Positions 1-10,308 of a DNA stretch of 64,000 nt are shown one piece after another (position 1 is the stretch's first letter; each line of letters begins with the position of its first letter). The notes below the pieces were generated by a model. That model ran no database searches. It saw nothing but the letters and a program-made list of their open reading frames with translations, and was not told the DNA's origin. Location of the stretch: the NCBI GenBank assembly GCA_032158295.1, contig CM063246.1, positions 8,123,608 through 8,187,607 on the forward strand, in the 5' to 3' direction. The translations under genes were made by a program, and so were the position numbers. This DNA is from Pycnopodia helianthoides. Lineage: Eukaryota; Echinodermata; Asteroidea; Forcipulatida; Asteriidae.

Positions 1-167
1 CAAATCTCATCGAGGTTAAACAGTGTGTACGGCCGGGTACCCAACCTGATCACCCCTTTTTCGACCAGAACAGTGCCATGGCGTCTGATTGATAACTAAA
101 GTTCTTTAGTTTAAGTTGTGTAAGGAATAACACTAAGAACTTTCTTACAAATATTTCCATTTTAAAG

Positions 168-291
168 GCCTGTGGCAAATCAACTCAAACGAGGTCGGCA
201 GGTGGTGCCTGAGTCATTTGACTCTGTTTCAATCTTCTTCAGTGACATCGTTGGCTTCACTGCCCTGTCATCACAGAGTACGCCCTTCCAG
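168..291 (+). CDS. Guanylate cyclase exon (dimerisation end and first metal site)
   Basis: The acceptor AG is at 166-167 and the donor GT at 292. The frame reads [20 protein letters not shown] and then [19 protein letters not shown], matching the start of the cyclase domain after the helical linker. The exon continues in frame into the next exon at 413. Confidence 0.93.
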
Positions 292-2195
292 GTAATATAT
301 CACACCTTTGATAAACCAAAACGGCACATACTGGTACTTCACCAAAGGAGTCTGTGGTGCTTACGCCGTTTATGCCTGACTTTTCATTCTAGTTGTAATT
401 TCTCTTCAACAGATCGTTGACATGCTGAACGATCTGTACTCGCTCTTTGATGCCATCGTCAGCTACTATGATGTGTACAAAGTGGAGACTATAGGCGACG
501 CCTACATGCTGGTCTCCGGCCTACCCATACACAACGATAGACACGCTGGGGAGATTGCCTCGACTTCACTGCACCTTCTGGATGCTGTACAAAGCTTTGA
601 GATAAGGCACAGACCAAACGAACGTCTAAAGCTTAGGATAGGTCTGCATTCGGGTAAGTTTAAAACACATTGGCCAAACTCTCTTAATTAACTCACCCAA
701 ATATCGATGAGTTTGGGAAGTTAGTGTGACCATTAAACTACACATTTGGTTACTAAGATATCGAGACCACAAAATTCCACTCTATAAGGCAGATTGATAT
801 AATTATGGCAAAAGAAGAAATCATACCGTATTTCAATAGAAACTTGAAGATGTTTTGCCGAGTCGTTCGAAAACCAAAGTAGGCTTTTTCCACCGCTATT
901 CTACAGTACATCTGAGGCTATAATGTGTATTTCCAGAAGGTTCTGAACTGCACAAAATAATCAAAGTGATTCTTGATGAGCTGTCATTTTGATCTTTGCA
1001 TATGTTACTCATCAGGTCCAGTTGTTTCGGGGGTGGTTGGTACTGCAATGCCTCGATACTGTCTGTTTGGTGACACTGTCAACACATCGTCAAGAGTGGA
1101 GTCCAATGGTGCACGTAAGTCTAATATTGACCCTTTTTTTTCAATATACAACATATTGTATATTGAAAAAAAGGAGTAAATAATAACACCACACGGTAAA
1201 CGTGCAACATAGTCAGCTAAAATTGAGATTTAGCAGGTCATACAGATACCCGGATGTTTCCATATTGTTTCAAATGCCAAAGAGTGGTTATTTCTTCATG
1301 TTTCGACCCCTTAGCACAGTCCTTCTCAAAGTACGAAACAACTGATCATTTTGGTTGGTGAGCAGTTTGCAACAGCATTGTTCGTTTGCTTTCACTTTGG
1401 TTTAGCTGTTGTCTATGTTGGTGTCATTTTTGATTATTTCTTTCTTTCCAAATTGCAAGGACCAGATCCCCCTAAGTAGATATTTGCTTTTAGGTATGTA
1501 TTTTAAATTTGTTTCATGTTAAACAAGTTGTTGTCCACCTATAGCAATAGCAATAGCAATACCTTGTTGATGGATGAATTTAAAACTTGTTTTCCTTACA
1601 ACTTACAGCTTCTAAAATCCACTGCAGCAAGGAGATTCGGGAGAATCTGGAAACAATCGGCGGTTACTTCCTGGAGGAACGAGGTTTGGTGAACATGAAG
1701 GGCAAGGGAGAGCTGCTTACGTACTGGCTGGTAGGACAATTTGACAGTTACAAGCGAGAAAAACCTCTCACAGTAAACTATGCCGATCAGGAAGATGCCT
1801 ACGAACAACGGACTTCAAAGTTTTTGAGAATGCAAGGTGCGAACGAGAGGGACACAATCAGTGGGAGCGGAAGGATGTTGGAAACCGTGCCTGAGACGTG
1901 GTCTCACGGTGGGGGCGGTCCCAAGGGCCGCTCCTCCAACACAGCGTTAAAGAAACGGCACACGGACCAAAAGAGGTACGACATGCAAAACTGTGTGTCA
2001 GAAACCAAGTTACCGGAGTCGGTAGCGGACCAGGAGTTGGTCCGGTCTGAATTGACGAACACCACTGTTCCAAAGCTTCAGTCCCATCCGCAGCACGAGG
2101 TCAAGTTTGATGAGCCGAACAAAAACAGGAACAGTGACACGGACATCACATTTAACATACCCATGAACCAGTGTGAGACGGAGACCAGTGTCTGA
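168..2195 (+). CDS. Membrane guanylate cyclase, C-terminal catalytic exons (5' part outside window)
   Basis: Four exons (168-291, 413-653, 1016-1114, 1609-2195) splice in frame into the class III cyclase domain of a receptor guanylate cyclase, which makes cGMP from GTP on the cytoplasmic side of the membrane. Visible motifs in order are [13 protein letters not shown] (first metal-binding Asp), [18 protein letters not shown] (second metal Asp; the Glu of VETIGD specifies guanine), [15 protein letters not shown], and [19 protein letters not shown] (guanine-specifying Cys, transition-state Asn and Arg), then a conserved [14 protein letters not shown] end. Every catalytic position I can check is intact. 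About 125 residues of hydrophilic, Ser/Thr/Asn-rich tail follow and end in ETSV. The ectodomain, transmembrane and kinase-homology exons must lie upstream of base 1. The family call is secure; the subtype is not known. Confidence 0.95.
413..653 (+). CDS. Guanylate cyclase exon (central catalytic part)
   Basis: The acceptor AG is at 411-412 and the donor GT at 654 (ggtaagtt). The exon encodes [20 protein letters not shown], then [18 protein letters not shown] and RIGLHSG. It carries the second metal-binding Asp and the guanine-selecting Glu. Confidence 0.95.
1016..1114 (+). CDS. Guanylate cyclase exon (purine-specificity and transition-state segment)
   Basis: The acceptor AG is at 1014-1015 and the donor GT at 1115 (cgtaagt). 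The exon encodes [19 protein letters not shown] and [13 protein letters not shown]. The Cys of RYCLFGD and the N/R pair of VNTSSR are the expected guanylate-cyclase residues. Confidence 0.95.
1135..1172. repeat. Intronic 17-bp-arm hairpin
   Basis: Arms at 1135-1151 and 1156-1172 (left arm tttttttcaatatacaa) are exact complements with a 4-nt loop. The hairpin begins 20 bases after the donor of the 1016-1114 exon. It could fold in the pre-mRNA; no function is shown. Confidence 0.6.
1609..2195 (+). CDS. Guanylate cyclase terminal exon with long tail and ETSV end
   Basis: The acceptor AG is at 1607-1608 and the stop TGA is at 2193-2195. The start encodes [20 protein letters not shown] and [14 protein letters not shown], which close the cyclase domain. 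The rest is a polar tail of about 125 residues with no domain I recognise. Its last residues are ETETSV, which fit a class I PDZ-binding motif (T at -2, V at 0). I see no clear AATAAA soon after the stop; an aatataaa-like signal lies near 2693. Confidence 0.92.
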
Positions 2196-5100
2196 TAAAC
2201 CATTATTCCAGCAGGTGTTGCAGTCCCAGAAGGGTTTCCCACTTGGGAACAAGTTGTTTCCCTCTCTGGTAGAACTAAAGAGTCTCAGTCAGAGTCCCAG
2301 GAAGAATTCACTACGTGACAATGACGTAAGTAAACCTCATCACCAAGGAGAGGGTCGTCTGTCTTAAGGGCACCCCAAACAGATGGAGACCATCAGTATC
2401 CTCATTGGGAGGAGATGGTTCCGTTGCGACTGGAAAACCTTTCTCGGGTCCGCCCCCCTTATTTCTTACTTTTCTCGTTATTTTTAAGGAATGCAAGATT
2501 TGCAATGTATCGTATACACTCAGCAATAGACTAGTTTAACAAGTTTACACTATCACATTTACAGACTATATACTTTGCAAAGTTACTCTGTCCGTGTTGT
2601 TGAGCTTTGCATGTGTAACATAAAATCAAATACTGCAGTTGAAACAAGTCCAAAGGTTTTGGACTTTACTGACAAATGCTAATGTAATGTTGAATATAAA
2701 AAAGGGTGTATATTTCATGTACATAGACATTTATTGCACAAAGGTATGTTAAAGGCTTCGTTATGATGAGCTAGCGGTTAATTTTGGATTAAGTGACTGC
2801 TAGTTGTCAGGTGTTTTTACTTTATGTACATATGTACATTGTTTACAGACTCCATAACAAAAACATCAGTGTAACAGCGACAGTCATGATTTTTGTAAAG
2901 TAGACCATTTCTGGTAAATGGTTTCATTGGCAAACAGTTTGCCCCAGTCTGGTAAAGGCTTATCTAGTGGTCTTGCCGGCTGACTATTTACAGACGTAGG
3001 TGGCGGCAAACAGTCTAACCGTACAATAGTTCTTCTTGAAAATATCCTCATGCTCAAAAGTACATCCTGTTTGTCTGCTGAAACCTCGCCTAAAAAATGC
3101 TCCTCAGCGTCGAAGCCGAGATTTTTAAAACATAATTTGTTTTATTTTTATTTTCACTAGAACTGATTATGAAAGAACACCATCCAACAACAAAAAAACA
3201 ATTTCTTAACAACATGACCGACATCTACTACTCGTTCAGACTTTTAAAGTGCATCATGCAAAGATGCGTTCGGCAAAATATCGATTTGTTAAACCCTGCG
3301 CTGCAGTATGCCATTGGCCATGCAGTAACCCCTGGTGGGACGGTCGGCGACAGTCCGGTAGCAAAAATGCATGTAAACTAGTTTTGGCTGTTCACAAACT
3401 GTTTTCCAACAGTTTATTATGACTCAGGATTGCCCGGAGAATATTTAGAAAGAAAAACATTTAAAAAAAAATCTTCAAGGGGTGACACACGGGCGGTTTC
3501 ATGAAAAACAAAAACAAATTAAAAAAATCTAATTTTTTTCATGTTTTGTCACTGTTTTGGTCCTCTGGGAAACGAGTATACTTGGCCAACCCACCCCTAC
3601 CCAGACATATTCTAGAGTGCAGCTGGCGAATTACCTTTTGACTGTATATTGAGTGAACTAGATCTCCCTTCTACCCTTCCTTGTGTCAGAGGGAACAACA
3701 GGCTTGGAATTTAATCCCTGTGAGGGCAAGGCCATTTCCTTTATGACAAACTTTTGATGGGGCACAAAGTCCAAGACTAGGGCAACAGTGGCCATGGCCT
3801 CTGTGGCCTCCATGTTATTCAAGGCATGTGCACCAATGGCAGTAAGCCATTGTTAGTGGTGGAAAGTAGCATATTTAAAGAACCTTTTTGTAAATTAGGG
3901 TAGTATTAGGCCTATATTGTGATAGCCGATAACAACCAAGTGGGCCAGTCTGGCTGTCCATAGATCACTTAACGAAATTTGATTTATTGCAAAGTACAGA
4001 CGTAGCAGTACCATAGCAATTCGATCAGTAACTTGACTGTTTTGGGACCCAATATCAAATTAAAGCAGAATAACACACAAATTGCTCAGACTAGACATAC
4101 AGCTACAGCTTCGGCTAGATTTCCACGTCATCATGCGTAGGACGCCCTTAACAACACTCTTAGAAACAGTCGTAGCCGTAGCTGCCATATCTATCTGGTC
4201 GAGCAGAAACAGTTACCAGCTAAAATGAGTCAGCCAGTAACTATAGCTGTTGTGCTGATCTTTTGCTAGTATTCTCTGCTCAGCTGCTTAGTTGCTCAAA
4301 CCTTAATGTGTGAAAAAGAAAGAATTTGGGATGGGGGTGTGAGGGTAATAAGTAAGATCCTATTTATATAATATCACATAAGTTTTTACCTTTACAGTCC
4401 ATATATAGGGTTGTGAATTGCCATCTTCTGCAATGGTGTTTGCTTAGAAGAGTTCCACAGACATTCTTTAAATCCTTCCAGTCACCTGGGAATTATTTCA
4501 TCAAAATGAATGCTTTAGACAGGAAAATTTTGTTCTAGGCCCATGTTCTTATCAAATTCACCATGCGAGACAAATATATTTAAAGTAACTAGGCATATTC
4601 CCTATTTTCTGAAAAAAATGGGCATCCTCATCATTCATGGGAATCATTTCACATGGTGTTTGGTGCTTGCACCAATTTTACATGTGTTAATACTTATTAT
4701 ACCATTTTTAGAACTGAGTGCATTATTCCTAAGTCTGTATATGTAGAACTGTGGAGAACCACCCTGTACAACACATACCCCCCCCCTGCTACCCCTCACC
4801 TGCCAGTCTCATGACACCCTTCCTTATAGTCTATTGCTTACATTGTCATACACTTTTGATTGGATAAATCCAGTCCCTTTGAAATGCTCCAAGATAGGAA
4901 TCTCCTCTATATTCAATGTCATGACTCAATTGCCCATTCCGTGTTAAATGACAGGCACTGTTTTGCCCAAAAAGTTCATCCAAACACCAATAAGGAAAAT
5001 AACTGAACAATGTTATGCAATTATTGTCAGTTTTTAGTCAACACTGCAAATTGTACACGCACAGTATGCTCATTCGCTGGTACTCGAATCAATGCTACAG

Positions 5101-6190
5101 ACCGAATTTGGTTTCTAAGACATACAATGCGGTTACCAACGTTTCACTCTCACCGCCGTTTTGGAAAAAGTTTTGCCAAAATGCCACATAATTACAGCGT
5201 GACACTCCTCTATCCTACTTTATAAACTCTATGATAGAACATAAATGATGTTCCTTACCTTTTAAAGCACGTACAGCCGAAGAAAACAAAGCACTTTGTA
5301 TTATTCTACGGTGTGGTCCTGACCGCAGTGTAACAGCACTTTTGACACTTCTGCAAAACTGTTTTTGCCGAGGTATAAACAGCGCCACACAGTGGTGAAA
5401 AGAAACTAGTGTCCCGCACTGCGTCGTGCACATGTACTTTTCATCGTTCACACTTAAAAGTTTACCGTCACTGATGGTTGTTCAAAACACGCAATTATAT
5501 ATTTTATTGACAATATCTTCAATTTTGTAAAAAAAAAAAAAAAAAAAAATGCAAATAAATATGCGGTTCAATTTACGATTTTTTTTTCTATTGCAAGCCT
5601 ACGAAAGGCAATATTTATAGAATGATCCCAACGGTTGATTCATGGCCACTTGACTTAGTCCATTCTACTCGACTGATGGGCTAAAGTTACACTTTAAAAC
5701 CAACTTTATTGAACAAGTTAGGCCTACACCGATCATGATTGTTTGGTGCAATCATGCTTAATCAGTAAGCAAAACGATACCGAATACGCCAGGGTACAAG
5801 CCAAGCATAGTTTGAGTTCGTTGCATAAGTTGACAGGTCTACGACTAAATGAACGGACAAATTAGGGTCTAACGGCCTGATTTCTGACTACTCTACTGAA
5901 ACTTAAAACAGAAAGACGAAAATGTTGTTCATTAGTTGTACTGAGCTTTGGCCAAGGTAACGGATCCGTTGACCAGGCAATTTCTGATATTGAAAATGAG
6001 TGCGTCTCACCGGGGATTATCTCCTAGCTAACAGAGGATCCGTGGTCTCTTGTGTGTAACAAAATGCACACAAATTGACAACAGGCTGCTGAAAAGAACT
6101 GACCGACAAGAAGACATACTGACTTGACTGGAAAGGACAGAAAATACAACGACAGACAGGACGGTGTCAAAGACCTTTAAAATGACAACA
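2196..6190. other. Intergenic stretch without a recognisable gene
   Basis: Reading frames here are short and resemble no family I know. The stretch is AT-rich and holds a poly-A run at about 5529-5549 and a segment near 4090-4260 that looks like decayed short-transposon sequence. No splice-linked coding signal could be followed. Part of the beginning is presumably the 3' UTR of the cyclase gene. Confidence 0.5.
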
Positions 6191-6194
6191 TGGC

Positions 6195-6236
6195 TACAAG
6201 AATGTGTCCACGGTTAACCGTGGACACATTCTTGTA
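6195..6236. repeat. Perfect 42-bp palindrome without spacer
   Basis: Bases 6195-6215 are the exact reverse complement of 6216-6236, and the centre reads ccacggttaaccgtgg. No mismatch and no loop. A (gact)n microsatellite follows near 6264. Confidence 0.9.
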
Positions 6237-6547
6237 TATTGACAATGACATGATAGACTGCCTGACTGACTGACTGACTGGATATTGACAGACATAAACA
6301 CCGACAAACTAGACACGTCAGTATCACGTGAACCCCATAGAATCATTTTGGAATCTTTTGCAAAGCAAAGCAATAGCAGTTTATTTCTCCTTAATTATTA
6401 AAGGCGCATCACATCCAAAATCGTTCTAAATTCAACAAAACCTTCCGAAGGATTTCGATGGGTTGTTCAGGTCAAGGGAAAGAATTCATACAGTGCACTG
6501 ACAAACTCCCACTCCTAAAAACGGTTGTTGAAACTCCAGGACCTTAC

Positions 6548-8040
6548 TTACATGTATGATACATGGTGCACGAAGGGTGTCAATTGGCCACCCTTATACA
6601 GTAGACTGGTTGATGACCAGTTATTGGAAATTTACTTTGAATATTTTTTTCTTCTTTTTGATTTATATGTAGGATACACGGTGCATGAAGGGTGCCAACT
6701 GGCCACCCTTATACAGTAGACTGGTTGATCATCAGTTAGTGGAAAATTAATTTGAATATTTGTTTCTCTTTGATGTACATACATGTAGGATACACGGTGC
6801 TTGATGGGTGCCAATTGGCCACCGTTATACAGTAGACTGGTTGGAGATCAGTTAGTAGACATTTACTTTATATAATTTTACTCTTTGATTTACATACATG
6901 TAGGATACACGGTGCATGAATGGTGCCAACTGACCACCCTTATACCGTAGACTGGTTGATCATCAGTGATTGGAAATTTACTTTGAATATTTTTTTCTTC
7001 TTTTTGATTAACATACATGTAGGATACACGTTGCATGAATGGTGCAAATTGGCCAACCTATACAGTAGACTGGTTGATTATCAGTTATTGGAAAATTACT
7101 TTGAATATTTTTACTACTGTAACATTCTTTATTTTTTTGTTTATTGTATTGATTGTGCATAGAGTCTGTTTTATCGTATTGTGTGTTAAAATGTAATAGT
7201 TTTTAATGATGATGCGAGACCAATATTTCGTATTCCTGTTATTGTTTTTTAATCATTGGCTGAATAAACAATTATATTCTATTCTATTCTGTTCTCTTTA
7301 TTGTACATACATGTAGGATACACGGTGCATGAAGGGTGCCAATTGACCAATGAGTGCACTACACTGTGTGCATGTGATAGCAAAGATCCACGCCCCTAGC
7401 AACAAGCGCTCTATGTCTACGTGTAATAAATCTACCGAACCTGCTTTTAATCTTGACCTCTGACCTTTTCTATGTCTAAATTTAGAAAGACAACGTCCTC
7501 CGCTTTCAGATGATACCAAATTTATAATAGGGGGGTTTCAAATAATGTCGTGTCAGATGTTTAAAAGACGCAACTTTCCACTGATTCCACGGACACCGAT
7601 CGTACAAACCACGAACAAATTGTACACAAAACACGGGTTTTTTCCAACTTTATTGATCAAAATGAACATTCAATCTTACAAATTATGAAAGTGTGGACAT
7701 CAACGATGTCAAAAATGGGATAAACAAAAAATCACATCGAGTAAGAAATTTTCACCTTTTCAACATTGACGAGCCCTTTTGCGTGCTAAGAGATAGCGCG
7801 ACTTACGGGCCTTTTTTGCAGAGCGGGTCACATATTACAGTAGACTGGTTGATTATCAGTTATTGGAAATTTACTTTGAATATTTGTTTATCTTTGATTT
7901 ACATACATGTAGGATACACGGTGAATGAAGGGTATCAATTGGCCATCCTCAATACAGTAGACTGGTTGATCTTCAGTTATGGGAAATTTACTTTGAATTT
8001 GTGTTACTCTTTAGTTTGCTAATTGGCCACCCTAGTAAAG
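6548..8040. repeat. Minisatellite, unit about 115-120 bp, interrupted
   Basis: Units share ggatacacggtgcatgaagg, a tacagtagactggttgat segment and a wgaaatttactttgaatatt segment. Five consecutive units span about 6548-7130. A partial unit lies at 7310-7346 and two more at about 7835-8035, separated by unrelated sequence. The short reading frames in this interval are repeats of the same unit, not genes. Confidence 0.85.
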
Positions 8041-8589
8041 TACATGTAAAGTACATGTAGACTCCTTTGTAGTTAGTGTAATTTTCTTATTTTTGATTCA
8101 ATGTTGTACAATTAAATTTTTAGAAAATACCCCCTGAATGGAAACTGTTGATGTAACACTTTTGGTAACTGAAATTGAACATTGTTTTTTCATATGAAAA
8201 ATAAAGAATTTAATAATAATTGAGACAACCTAAAATGTACTCTTTTTACTCTTTAATCTGTTGTTGTTATTGTTATTGTTTAAATGATCTCTGTTGTTCC
8301 GTAAAGTCCAATCGCATTCGAGAACGACTGCAAACACTTCCAGGCTTGTTACAGCCAATTTTGTTTTGGTCTGATTATTGAAAAAAAAAATCAAGGTTTG
8401 GGAAGATGCCTGATTTTTTTAATGAAACGGATCAAAGCTGCTTTGATCTTTTGTGAAAAAAACTTGAAAGCATCTCAGATTGAACAAAAGGTTGTTTTAG
8501 CATTTCATTTGGTCCATTTCGGATTTTTTCAGTAACAAACCAGCATTTTTGCAGTTGGGTCCGTCGCGGATGAAATATTATTTGTTTGA

Positions 8590-9693
8590 GTATCAAAACA
8601 TTAGGAGCATGGTCAGAGCCCTGTCCCCTCACAAGACAAAATGTCAGATCTGTTGAATTTATGGAGATTGAGTGTCTTTTACCACAAAACACATTTCAGC
8701 TTGCAGCGCTCAACCAAAAGACCGCGTATTAATTGAAGTCAATAATGGAGTGAATTATTAAGCCACCGTACATTAATTAGTCGCCATGACGAAGATATTC
8801 TTTTTGTAAGTATATCAAACCATTTGAAAGTTTCATATCGGCAACCTTGACATTTTCAAATGTTGGCAGGTACGGCGAAACTGCAGGCTAATCAATATGT
8901 TAGGAACTTAGGTTTGACGCAGATGTCCTATCGATATCATATAGAATCGATGGACAAAACTGTATACCCTTTTTATATGTAAAATAATCCTTCTTTTTAA
9001 GTATGCAGGTATGCAATTGATTTTCATTTATATGCTCTATACATTGTGATTCCCCTGCTGGCCTTCTCATGTACCCTTTATAATACAACCAGAGTAAGTA
9101 AACCCACAGTTCGCTTGATTGTGTTTTAGAGATAGGGAAAACTTGAACCAAATACTGGCTATATGTGTCTTATGTACCAGGCCATATTGCGCAGTTTTTT
9201 TTGTGACGTTTGGGAATTTTGGGTTCACAGCAGGCTTTTCGATCAGTCATGTCATCGTTGTGGACACGGAAAGACCTACGCAGTGAGTGGTACGGTTCGT
9301 TGCTTTTCGAGTGTTTCATTCATGTATATGTTGTAGTTCCTCGTTCTGGTTTATGAATGCCAGCAGCCTCAGCACAGTCCAAAAAAAAACCTTCTTGACG
9401 GCACGTTGAACTGAAGGACTCCACACGGGGCATACTGTTTAAAGTAGACTAGGTCATGAACCTTGCTCTTCGCAAAATACAGAACCGACTCAGCAGTAGC
9501 AGCAGCAGCAGCAGCCACTTCCCATAAACCACATGCAGAGTTTTGTAAGCACTTGTTCGCATCATCAAGGGAAAAGAACAATGTTGTCTCTGCATTAGGC
9601 AATCCGAAAACAGAGAGAGCAGGCTGCTGGTAGATTTTGAAATCAGCTACTGCTGTGAATTATTCTGTCGACGTTCCTAAACTTTTTTTTTAA
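8590..9693 (+). promoter_or_regulatory. Conserved 5' flank of receptor copy 1
   Basis: About 1.1 kb upstream of the ATG is conserved in order in all three units (about 25483-26546 in copy 2, 58947-59830 reversed in copy 3). It includes a CAG-rich tract at about 9494-9516 of differing length in each copy. It must contain the promoter and 5' UTR, but I cannot place a TATA box or start site with confidence. Antisense reading frames in it are rich in alanine only because of the CAG tract. Confidence 0.4.
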
Positions 9694-10308
9694 ATGGAGC
9701 AATTAATGGTATTGCCACAGCAGACCTCACTGTCTCCCAGAAAAAGGGAACAAAGCTGGGTTGAGCACCGGTGCGTCCCTCGATTTCTCAGAGGAGCCCC
9801 GGCAGGAAAATTACCGGCGGCGTTCGGTCCCATACGTTGGATAGCAATACTGGGCACTTGTTTTTATCTGGTGAGTGTCGTCAGCGCACAATTTGACTGT
9901 CAGGAAAGGATCATCAGCGGAACATTGACTCCACGACGGGACGCTGACGGTAATCTTAATTTATACGGAGGTTTGCCGTACAACAGCAGCATGAACTCCA
10001 CACTTATACCAATTAGACTGGGGCTGTTAGGTACATTCGATTCCAGTAACACCGCTTACCTCCATGCCAGGGTTTCGGGCGGCGCCATGACTGCGGCCGT
10101 GTTAAAAGTGAATAGCTTGCCAGACCTGTTGCCGGGGTATAACCTCTCATACACCTTCTCCAATACGGAGGGGTGTGAGCTGATATCCATCGATGAACTC
10201 ATCCAACAGTGGACAGACGGAGTGGTCGCCTTTTTCGGACCAGATCACCAGACTTGTGTTACAGAGGCAAAAATTGCATCAGCGTTGAAGCTACCCATGA
10301 TCTCAAAT
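9694..10308 (+). CDS. Copy 1 exon 1: signal peptide and N-terminal receptor lobe
   Basis: Starts at ATG 9694 and ends at ISN before gtaagtac (205 codons, phase 0). A basic N-region of about 48 residues precedes the hydrophobic IAILGTCFYLVSVVSA. Next come [38 protein letters not shown] and [10 protein letters not shown], which are ANF-receptor features. Several N-glycosylation sequons (NSS, NST, NLS) are present. Confidence 0.9.

Noticed and set aside
1..120. Possible upstream exon of the guanylate cyclase
   Set aside because: One frame is open for about 29 codons, but it does not match the kinase-homology or linker region and no donor site is seen before the stop.
6525..8022. Several short plus and minus frames between the cyclase gene and copy 1
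   Set aside because: They repeat the same roughly 117-bp minisatellite unit in different frames.
9369..9602. Antisense frame upstream of copy 1 with an alanine run, repeated upstream of copy 2 at 26139-26372
   Set aside because: The alanines come from the CAG tract in the conserved 5' flank. The frame is altered in copy 3, and no domain or splice pattern supports it.
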